Below are positions 48,008 to 55,211 of a DNA stretch of 64,000 nucleotides, in pieces. Location: the NCBI RefSeq assembly GCF_000720455.1, contig NZ_JOAK01000003.1, positions 1 through 64,000 on the forward strand. The letters run 5' to 3'. Both the position numbers and the translations under genes were made by a program. The stretch is from Streptomyces virginiae (GTDB lineage: Bacteria > Actinomycetota > Actinomycetes > Streptomycetales > Streptomycetaceae). Position 1 is the first letter of the stretch. Each line of letters opens with the position of its first letter. Under the pieces are notes generated by a model. That model worked only from the letters and a program-made list of their open reading frames with translations, was not told the DNA's origin and did not search any database.

Positions 48008-51000
48008 GTGACCACCGCACTCGTCGACTTCAACCGTTCGGACGCCGCGTTCCCCGCGACCGGATACCCGGAACTCCTCGCCGGACAGGCCGCCCGCACC
48101 CCCACGGCCACCGCCCTCGCGCACGGCGACCGCTCCTGGACCTACGCCGAACTCCAGGCCGCCACCAACCGCCTGGCGCACGCCCTGATCGCCCGCGGCG
48201 CCGGTCCCGGGACCAGGGTCGGGCTCTGCTACCCGCGCAGCGCCGAATACGTCCTCGGCTCCCTGGCCATCCTCAAGACCGGCGCCGCGATCGTCGCCCT
48301 CGACCCGGTCAACCCCGACGACCGGCTCGCCGCGATGATCGCCGACGCGGCGCCGCTGCTCGTGCTCACCCCGGCCGAACTCGCCCGCCGGATACCGGAG
48401 GACGTCCCGCGGGCCGAGGTCGCCACCGCCGGGCAGGGCATGCCGGACACCGCGCCCGCGTCCGTCACCGGCCCCGACACCGTCAGCCACCTCATCTACA
48501 CCTCCGGCTCCACCGGCACCCCCAAGGCCGTGCTGGAACGGCACGGCGCGCTCACCAACCTCGTCCACTGGACCGCCCGCGCCTACGGGGTCCGCCCAGG
48601 CGACCGCGCCTCCTGGATGTCCACCCCCGGCTTCGCCGTCCAGATCATGGAGTGGCTCGCCTACCTGCCGGCCGGCGCCGCGATCCACATCCCCGAGGCG
48701 GGCCAGGCACAGACCCCCGAGCAGATCCGCGACTGGCTGGTCCGCGAGGGCATCACCCACACCATGCTGGTGGCCGCGCTGGCCGAGCCCGCGTGGGGCC
48801 TGGACTGGCCCGCGGACACGGCACTGCGGATCCTGGTGACCACGGCCGAGCGCGTCCACAGCTGGCCGCCCGTCGACACCCCCTTCCGCGTGGTGATGAC
48901 CTACGGCACCACCGAGACCACCAACGTCCTGTCCTGCCTCGACCTCGGCGCCGGCACCGACTTCACCAGCCAGGCCACCTCCGAGGAGGTCCGCGCCACC
49001 CGCCAGGTGCCCGTCGGCGTGCCCATCGCCAACCTCCGCGTCCACCTCCTGGACGAGGACGGCCGCCCGGTCCCCGAGGGCGAGGTCGGCCGGCTGCACG
49101 TCTCCGGGGCCGGGGTCGCCGCCGGCTACCACGGCCGCCCCGAACTCACCGCCGCCAAGTTCCACCCCAACTTCGTCGAGGGCGACCCGCACCCGGTGCT
49201 CTACGACACCGGCGACCTCGCCCGCCGCCGCGAGGACGGCGCCGTCGAACTCCTCGGCCGCTCCGACTCCCAGGTCAAGATCCGCGGCTTCCGCGTCGAA
49301 CTCGGCGAGGTCGAGACGCACCTCGCACGCCTCGACGGCATCGCCGAGGCCGTCGTCGTCACCCAGGAACGCGGCCCGGGCGACAAGCGGCTCATCGCCT
49401 ACGTCTCCCCGGCCGGCGAGAGCGAACCCGACTCGGCCACCGTGCGCGCGGAAGTCGCCCGTACCCTGCCCTACTACATGGTCCCCGCCTCCGTCGTCGT
49501 GCTGCCCTCCCTCCCGCGGCTGCCCAACGGCAAGGTCGACCGGCGCAGCCTGCCCGAACCCCCCGAGGGCCGCGACGGCGTCGGCGCCGGCTACGAGGCG
49601 CCGCGCAACGAGGTCGAGGACGGCCTGAGCCGCCTGTGGGCCGAGGCGTTCCGCACCGACGGCGTCGGCATCCACGACAACTTCTTCGAGCTGGGCGGAC
49701 ATTCGCTGCTGGCCTTCCAGCTCATCGACGAGATCCGCCGCCGCTACGGCGTCGAGCTGAGCCTCTCCGACCTCTCCACCTGCCCCACCGTCGCCGAGCT
49801 GGCCACGCTGGTCACCACCGAACGCGCCGGCGGCCGCGGCTCCTTCGGCGGCCTCCCGGCGATCGTCCCCGACCCGGCCGCCCGCTTCGAGCCGTTCCCG
49901 CTGACCGAGAGCCAGCAGGCGCTGTGGATCGGCCGCGGCGGGCTCGTCGAACTCGGCAACGTCGGCTGCCACGGCTACTTCGAGTGGGAGAGCGAGAAGC
50001 TCGACGTACCCCGCTTCGAGGAAGCCTGGCGCCGGCTCGTCGAACGCCACGACGCGCTGCGCACCCGGGTCCTGCCCGACGGCACCCAGCAGGTCTTCGA
50101 GGAGATCCCCGCGTACGAGATCCCCGTCACCGACTTCGGCGGCCTCGACGAGGAGACCCGCACGGCCGAACTGGCCGCCCTGCGCGAGCGGCTGTCCCAC
50201 CAGGTCCTCGACGCCGACGCCTGGCCGCTGTTCGACGTGCGGATCAGCCTGCTCGGCGGCGGCCGGGCCCGGATCCACCTCTCGCTGGACTTCCTCGTCG
50301 CCGACGCCTGGAGCTACTTCCAGGTCCTCATCCCCGACCTCGTCACCTACTACGTCGAACCGGACGCCGAACTCGCCCCGCTGGAGCTGACCTTCCGCGA
50401 CTACGTGCTCGCCGTCGGCAACTCGCTGCGCGACAGCGAGATCTACCGGCGCTCCGAGTGGTACTGGCGAGACCGCCTCGCCACCCTCCCGCCCGCCCCC
50501 GAACTGCCCGCGCGCCCGGCCGACGCCCCCGAGCTGCCGGTCCGCTTCGAGCGGCGCAGCCACGTCGTCTCCCCGGAGCTGTGGACCCGGATCCAGGAGC
50601 GGGCGCACGCCCGCGAGGTGACCCCCTCCGGAGTGCTGGCCGCCGCCTACGCCGAGATCCTCGGGAAGGCCTCCGGCCAGGCCCGGTTCACCATCAACTT
50701 CCCGCTCTTCAACCGGCTCCCGCTGCACCCGCAGGTCAACGCGCTGCTCGCCGACACCACCACCACGCTGCTGCTCGCCGTCGAACAGCAGGACTCCACC
50801 TTCGCCGGGCGCGCGCAGGGCGTCCAGCGCCGCCTCTGGGCCGACCTGGAACACCGCTACTTCAGCGGGGTGCAGGTCCTGCGCGAGCTCACCAAGCTGC
50901 GCGGCTCCCTGGCCCCGGCCATGCCCGTGGTCATGACCAGCCTGGCCGGCCACCCGCCGCAGTACGAGGAGACCGAACTGGGCGCCCCGGTCTACGGTAT

Positions 51001-51946
51001 CTCCCAGACCCCCCAGGTCTCCCTGGACTTCCAGGTCTTCGAGAAGCCCGAAGGGCTCACCTTCAACTGGGACTTCCTGCCCGCCGTCTACCCCGACGGG
51101 CTCATCGACTCCATGTTCGAGGAGTTCACCGCCCTGCTGGAGGCCCTCGGCGAGGACGAGGTCTGGGAGCGGTACTCCCCGCCGCCCGGCGAGGAGAACG
51201 TGGACGCCGGAACGGCGCAGGAGCGCGACACCGGCGACGCCTGGGAGCGCTACTGGGCCGGAATCCAGCGCACCGGCCGCGGCGGCGACGTCATCTGGGA
51301 CGCCGACAGCGGCGAGGAGTTCCAGTGGCTCCTCGACCAGGCGCAGCGCCACTTCCGCCCCGACCTGCCGCTCATCGACCTCGGCTGCGGCAACGGCCGC
51401 TACAGCCGGGAACTCGCCCCGCACTACCCGTCGGTCGTCGGCGTCGACGTCTCCGTCAGCGCCATCGACCACGCCAGGCGCGAGGCCGAGGGCGTGGCGA
51501 ACGTCGACTACCTGGCGATCGACATGACCGACGCCGAACAGGCCGCGGTCCTGGGGGAGGGGCCCTACAACATCTTCGTCCGCGGTGTCTTCCACGTCCT
51601 GGACACCGAGGCCCGGGCCCGGCTCGCCGCGGTCGCCGACCGCCTGCTGGGCGACGAGGGAACGCTGATCGTGCACGAGCCCGACTACTCCAGCAACTCC
51701 TTCGGCTACCTGGGCTTCGTGGGCGGCAAGCGCGGCCGCGCCGAGGACCTGGTCGGCCCGCTGGAGGCGGCCGGCGTCCGGCACTCGCACCGCTTCACCC
51801 GGCCCGAACTGGCCGAGGCGTTCGGCGCGGACGGCTGGGAGATCGTCGAGGACGAGGCGATTGAACTGCACGCCATCGACCCCCAGTCGGACTCCGACGC
51901 CCTGCGGCTGCCCGGCTACTACGCGGTGCTGCGCCGCAGGCGCTGA
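48008..51946 (+). CDS. NRPS with A-T-Cy-MT architecture
   Basis: 1312 aa. A domain about 1-515 (LIYTSGSTGTPKAV, YDTGDL, PNGKVDR). T domain with Ser566 in LGGHSLLAF. Heterocyclisation domain about 628-1050 with FPLTESQQALWIGR, D761-FLVA-D766-AW-S769 (DxxxxDxxS) and WYWRDRLATLPPAPELP. C-terminal class I methyltransferase about 1075-1312 with IDLGCGNGRYS. The A-domain position of Asp235 is Ala (GFAVQIMEW), and my hand-aligned code is A-V-M-M-V-T-T-N-V-K. This suggests an acid without an alpha-amino group, for example an aryl or indole carboxylate. No condensation domain precedes A, so this is a starter module. GTG start 48008; stop overlaps the PPTase ATG. Confidence 0.93.
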   Translation: MTTALVDFNRSDAAFPATGYPELLAGQAARTPTATALAHGDRSWTYAELQAATNRLAHALIARGAGPGTRVGLCYPRSAEYVLGSLAILKTGAAIVALDPVNPDDRLAAMIADAAPLLVLTPAELARRIPEDVPRAEVATAGQGMPDTAPASVTGPDTVSHLIYTSGSTGTPKAVLERHGALTNLVHWTARAYGVRPGDRASWMSTPGFAVQIMEWLAYLPAGAAIHIPEAGQAQTPEQIRDWLVREGITHTMLVAALAEPAWGLDWPADTALRILVTTAERVHSWPPVDTPFRVVMTYGTTETTNVLSCLDLGAGTDFTSQATSEEVRATRQVPVGVPIANLRVHLLDEDGRPVPEGEVGRLHVSGAGVAAGYHGRPELTAAKFHPNFVEGDPHPVLYDTGDLARRREDGAVELLGRSDSQVKIRGFRVELGEVETHLARLDGIAEAVVVTQERGPGDKRLIAYVSPAGESEPDSATVRAEVARTLPYYMVPASVVVLPSLPRLPNGKVDRRSLPEPPEGRDGVGAGYEAPRNEVEDGLSRLWAEAFRTDGVGIHDNFFELGGHSLLAFQLIDEIRRRYGVELSLSDLSTCPTVAELATLVTTERAGGRGSFGGLPAIVPDPAARFEPFPLTESQQALWIGRGGLVELGNVGCHGYFEWESEKLDVPRFEEAWRRLVERHDALRTRVLPDGTQQVFEEIPAYEIPVTDFGGLDEETRTAELAALRERLSHQVLDADAWPLFDVRISLLGGGRARIHLSLDFLVADAWSYFQVLIPDLVTYYVEPDAELAPLELTFRDYVLAVGNSLRDSEIYRRSEWYWRDRLATLPPAPELPARPADAPELPVRFERRSHVVSPELWTRIQERAHAREVTPSGVLAAAYAEILGKASGQARFTINFPLFNRLPLHPQVNALLADTTTTLLLAVEQQDSTFAGRAQGVQRRLWADLEHRYFSGVQVLRELTKLRGSLAPAMPVVMTSLAGHPPQYEETELGAPVYGISQTPQVSLDFQVFEKPEGLTFNWDFLPAVYPDGLIDSMFEEFTALLEALGEDEVWERYSPPPGEENVDAGTAQERDTGDAWERYWAGIQRTGRGGDVIWDADSGEEFQWLLDQAQRHFRPDLPLIDLGCGNGRYSRELAPHYPSVVGVDVSVSAIDHARREAEGVANVDYLAIDMTDAEQAAVLGEGPYNIFVRGVFHVLDTEARARLAAVADRLLGDEGTLIVHEPDYSSNSFGYLGFVGGKRGRAEDLVGPLEAAGVRHSHRFTRPELAEAFGADGWEIVEDEAIELHAIDPQSDSDALRLPGYYAVLRRRR

Positions 51947-52590
51947 TGGCCGGTCTCGCACTGGCCGGGCCGACCGGAGCGGTGCTGGCGGCGGCCGGTG
52001 ACGTACGGGAGCTGCTGACCCGTACCGAACTGGACCGCGCCGGCGCCCTCCGGTCGGCCGGCGACCGGGACGACTTCCTGGCCGCGCACGCACTGGTCCG
52101 GCTCTGCGCCGGGCGGCTCCTGGGCCGCCCGGCGCAGGGCCTCAGCGTCGTTCAGAGCTGCGGTTCGTGCGACCGGCCGCACGGCAGGCCGCGGCTGGCC
52201 GAGGCGCCCGGAACCGGCGTCAGCCTCGCGCACACCCGGGGATGGGTCGCGGCCGCCGCGGCCGACGGCCCGGTCGGCGTGGACGTGGAGGCCGTCGGCG
52301 ACGGGGACGTGGACTGGCGGACGGCCTCGGCCGTCTGCACGGAGAAGGAACTGGCCGCCCTGCGGGCGGACACCCACCCGCGGCGCGCCTTCCTGCGCCA
52401 GTGGGTACGAAAGGAGTCCCTGGTCAAGGTCGGGGCGGGCACGCTCGACGAGCCGGCCCGCCTCGACGTTCCCGTGTACGGGCAGGAGCCGCCGCGCTGG
52501 CACGGCTGGCGGCTGCTGGACTGGGGCGGCGCGGAGGCCGTCGGATGTGTGGCGGCCCGCGAGGAGATGCGGCTGCGGCTGCTCGGCTGA
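51946..52590 (+). CDS. 4'-phosphopantetheinyl transferase (Sfp type)
   Basis: A 214-aa Sfp-like PPTase that converts apo carrier domains to holo form. Mg/CoA motifs: GVSLAHTRGWVAAAAAD, VGVDVEAVG (the GVDVE acidic motif) and FLRQWVRKESLVKVG (the W-x-x-KES-x-x-K motif). CSCDRPHGRPRL-like region is present as SCGSCDRPHGRPRL. The start overlaps the NRPS stop (TGATG). It would serve the T domains in this cluster. Confidence 0.93.
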   Translation: MAGLALAGPTGAVLAAAGDVRELLTRTELDRAGALRSAGDRDDFLAAHALVRLCAGRLLGRPAQGLSVVQSCGSCDRPHGRPRLAEAPGTGVSLAHTRGWVAAAAADGPVGVDVEAVGDGDVDWRTASAVCTEKELAALRADTHPRRAFLRQWVRKESLVKVGAGTLDEPARLDVPVYGQEPPRWHGWRLLDWGGAEAVGCVAAREEMRLRLLG

Positions 52591-52602
52591 AAGACTGGAC
52601 AC

Positions 52603-53634
52603 GTGGAACGACGTACGACCGAACGGCTGCTCAGGGCGCGCGCACAGGCGATCGGGGGCGAGGTCCGGGAGGACTCCGTCGCCGCGGTCCTGGGCCGGGT
52701 GCTGGCCGTCCAGGCCCAGGACCTGACCGCGGCGGAGCTCGGGCTGCGGGTACGGGCCCGCGGACTGACGCGGGAAGCCGTGCGCCGGGCCACCGACACC
52801 GAACGCACCGCCGTCCGGGGCTGGTTCATGCGCGGGACCCTCCAGCTGGTGCCCGCCGCCGACGCCCGCTGGCTGCTGGCCCTCTTCGGCCCGGTCCACC
52901 TCGCGCTCGCCGCCCGGCGCCTGCGCGAACTCGGCCTGGACGAGGCGCTCTGCACGCGCTCGGAGCGGCTCATCGCCGACGCGATCGCCGCCGAGGGCCC
53001 GCTGACCCGCGCCCAGCTCACCGACCGGCTCACCACCCTCGGGGTCGAGCCGAAGGGGCAGTCCGCCTTCCACCTCATCCGCCGTGCGGCCCTGGCGGGC
53101 GTGATCTGCCACGGACCGCAGCGGGGCGGCGACGCCACCTTCGTCCTCCTCGACGACTGGCTGCCCGCCACCGGACCCCTGCCGTACACGGGGGAGGCGG
53201 CCGTACGGGAGCTGGCACGCCGCTACCGCACGGCCCACGGACCCTCCGACGCCCTGGACTTCGTCCACTGGGCGGGACTGAAGACCACGACGGGCCGGAA
53301 CGCCTGGGCCGCCGTGCGCGACACCGGCCCCGAAGCCCCGCCCACCCCCGGCGAACCCGACGTACGGCTGCTGCCGGCCTACGACAACTACCTCGTCGGC
53401 TACCGCAGCCGGGACCTGTCGGTACCCGCCGAGCACGAACGCCGGGTGTGGCCCGGCGGCGGGCAGATCCGGGCCACCGTGGTCGTCGACGGCCTGGCCG
53501 TCGGCACCTGGTCGGGCGGCCGCCGCGGGACTCCGGTCACGGTCGAACCCTTTCCCGGAACCGAGCCGCCGAGCCCCGCCGTGGCCGCCGGAATCGCCCG
53601 CGAGAGCGCCGACATCGCACGCTTCTCCAGCTGA
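52603..53634 (+). CDS. AlkZ-like winged-helix (HTH_42) DNA glycosylase family protein
   Basis: A 343-aa member of the HTH_42 (former DUF1006) superfamily, annotated 'winged helix DNA-binding domain-containing'. AlkZ of this family excises bulky alkylated purines and gives self-resistance to the crosslinker azinomycin B. The catalytic QxQ motif is visible as Q37-A-Q39 in VLAVQAQDLTAAELGLRV. GWFMRGTLQLVPAADARWLLALF and LLPAYDNYLVGYRSRDL are further conserved blocks. GTG start 12 bases after the PPTase stop, same operon. Whether it is a resistance enzyme here is inference; non-cluster homologues are common in Streptomyces. Confidence 0.8.
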   Translation: MERRTTERLLRARAQAIGGEVREDSVAAVLGRVLAVQAQDLTAAELGLRVRARGLTREAVRRATDTERTAVRGWFMRGTLQLVPAADARWLLALFGPVHLALAARRLRELGLDEALCTRSERLIADAIAAEGPLTRAQLTDRLTTLGVEPKGQSAFHLIRRAALAGVICHGPQRGGDATFVLLDDWLPATGPLPYTGEAAVRELARRYRTAHGPSDALDFVHWAGLKTTTGRNAWAAVRDTGPEAPPTPGEPDVRLLPAYDNYLVGYRSRDLSVPAEHERRVWPGGGQIRATVVVDGLAVGTWSGGRRGTPVTVEPFPGTEPPSPAVAAGIARESADIARFSS

Positions 53635-53646
53635 CCTCATCGCATG

Positions 53647-53664
53647 TCTACAAGCGTTCTACAG
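53647..53664. promoter_or_regulatory. 11-bp-period repeat TCTACAR upstream of the MFS gene, possible SARP site
   Basis: TCTACAA and TCTACAG are separated by four bases. Read on the minus strand they are CTGTAGA and TTGTAGA, matching the TTGTAGG heptamers at 41253-41274 with the same 11-bp period. A TAGCGT hexamer (53702-53707) further down may be the -10. Confidence 0.5.
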
Positions 53665-53753
53665 TCCCGGAATTCATAACCGGGGTGCAACCCGGGGTCC
53701 ATAGCGTCAGTGCCGTCCGACAATTCCGTACCCAATCAGAAAAGGGCGTCGAC

Positions 53754-55031
53754 ATGGCACTCGGTCGGCATTCCGATTTCAATCGCCTGTGGTTCGGGCA
53801 GACCGTCAGCAACTTCGGCGACAAGATCTCCCTTCTGGCACTACCGACCCTCGCGGTCGTGGTGCTGGACGGCGGAGCCTTGGAGGTCGGCGTGCTCGGC
53901 GCGCTGCGCTTCCTCCCCTTCCTGCTGCTCGCCCCGATCGCCGGGCTGGTGGCCGACCGGGTTTCGAGGCGCACCGTCATGATCGTCGCCGACCTGGGCC
54001 GCTTCCTGGCCCTGGCGACGATTCCGCTGGCATTCGCGCTCGACTCCGTCAGCATGACCCACCTCTTCATCGTGGCCGGCGTCACCGGCTGCCTCACGAC
54101 CTTCTTCGAGGTCTCGTACCAGTCCTGGCTGCCCCAGCTCATCGGCACCGAGAACCTCATCGAGGGCAACACCAAACTCCAGATCAGCCGCAGCGTCGCC
54201 GAGGCGGTCGGCGCGGGCGCCGGCGGCGCGCTCATCCAGCTGCTCGGCGCCGCGCGCGCCATCACCGCCGACGCGTTCACCTTCCTCATCTCGCTCATCG
54301 CCCTGCTGGTCATCCGCCACCGGGACGTGCGCGAGCGGACCGAGGAGCGGAAGGCCTCCGCGAAGGCGGAGATGAAGGAGGGCATGCGGACGCTCTTCGG
54401 CAACCCGGTCCTGCGCGGCCTGTTCACCGCCAACGTCGTGGTCAACCTCGGCGCGGCGATGGGCGACGCCATCCTGATCGTCTACGCCTACAAGGTCCTG
54501 GACCTCAGCCCCGGCCAGGTCGGCGCGGCCTTCGCCGTCATGTCGGTCTTCGTCATCGTCGGCGCGGTGCTCTCCGAGGTCGTCTCCAAGAGCCTCTCGG
54601 TGGGCCGCCTCCTGGTCATCACCGCGGTCGTGCTCGGCGCCGGCTACATCCTGGTCCCGACGGGCGGCGCGATCGGCGGCTTCGTCGGACTGATCGTGGT
54701 CCAGGCCATCATCGGTTTCGTCTCCCCGATGTTCGACATCCACGTCCTCAGCCTCGTGCAGGGTGTCACCCCGAACGAGCAGATGGGCCGTGTCAGCGGC
54801 ACCGCGCTCTCCGCGGTGTACGGCGCCCTGTCCCTCGGCTACTTCGCCGGCGGCGCCCTCGGCGAGGCGATCGGTCTCACCGGCGGCCTCGCGGTGGCCG
54901 GAACCGTCACCATCATCGGCGGCCTGACCCTGCTCAGCGGGCCCGTCGCCAAGATCAAGGAGATGCCCGGCGGAGACGACGCCGCCGAGGAGGGATCTCC
55001 GGCCGCGGACGAGACCAGGATCACCGCCTGA
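53754..55031 (+). CDS. MFS transporter, probable product exporter
   Basis: A 425-aa major facilitator with about eleven to twelve membrane helices, EntS/TetV-like. It opens FNRLWFGQTVSNFGDKISLLALP, and the cytoplasmic loop 2-3 motif is GLVADRVSRRTVMIVAD. Later helices include SYQSWLPQLIGTENLIEGN, typical of the MFS_3 group that exports siderophores and drugs. AAAAGGG precedes the ATG at 53754. It has its own 119-bp leader with SARP-like repeats and is followed by a strong terminator, so it can be controlled separately while co-regulated with the cluster. Confidence 0.92.
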   Translation: MALGRHSDFNRLWFGQTVSNFGDKISLLALPTLAVVVLDGGALEVGVLGALRFLPFLLLAPIAGLVADRVSRRTVMIVADLGRFLALATIPLAFALDSVSMTHLFIVAGVTGCLTTFFEVSYQSWLPQLIGTENLIEGNTKLQISRSVAEAVGAGAGGALIQLLGAARAITADAFTFLISLIALLVIRHRDVRERTEERKASAKAEMKEGMRTLFGNPVLRGLFTANVVVNLGAAMGDAILIVYAYKVLDLSPGQVGAAFAVMSVFVIVGAVLSEVVSKSLSVGRLLVITAVVLGAGYILVPTGGAIGGFVGLIVVQAIIGFVSPMFDIHVLSLVQGVTPNEQMGRVSGTALSAVYGALSLGYFAGGALGEAIGLTGGLAVAGTVTIIGGLTLLSGPVAKIKEMPGGDDAAEEGSPAADETRITA

Positions 55032-55045
55032 CGGTCCTGCCCCAC

Positions 55046-55079
55046 GGGAGCGGGTGGCCGCCGAGCGGCACCCGCTCCC
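55046..55079 (+). terminator. Strong hairpin terminator after the MFS gene
   Basis: GGGAGCGGGT pairs perfectly with ACCCGCTCCC, with further inner pairing CCGC/GCGG. It lies 15 bp after the MFS stop and separates the two NRPS transcription units. Confidence 0.8.
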
Positions 55080-55211
55080 GACACCCGCACCCACCCATGC
55101 ACGCGCACGCCCGCACCCCGCACACGCGCACCCCGCACCCGCACGCCCGCGTCGCGCTCCCGCGGCGCGCCCTGCCGTACTCCCTCTCCCGAAGACGCAC
55201 GGAGGCTCAAG
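55080..55211. repeat. C/A-rich low-complexity leader of the second NRPS operon
   Basis: Imperfect repeats of CACGC/CGCACCC units fill 55080-55160 (GCACGCCCGCACC, GCACACGCGCACC and similar). The stretch from 55165 to 55211 holds the ribosome-binding site GGAGG of the next gene. A promoter for the NRPS at 55212 should lie here, but I see no clear TANNNT element. Confidence 0.4.

Noticed and set aside
48008..51946. Reading the 48.0-kb NRPS as A-T-C with an ordinary condensation domain
   Set aside because: The motif is DxxxxDxxS (D761, D766, S769), not HHxxxDG, and other Cy blocks are present.
46757..52093. 1778-codon open frame antisense to the P450/NRPS genes
   Set aside because: Biased Gly/Ala/Val/Arg composition without any domain. 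It mirrors the G/C-rich third positions of the real sense genes, which carry clear family motifs.
55080..55160. Possible CRISPR-like or tandem repeat array in the C/A-rich leader
   Set aside because: Units are short, irregular and without spacers; it is simple low-complexity sequence.
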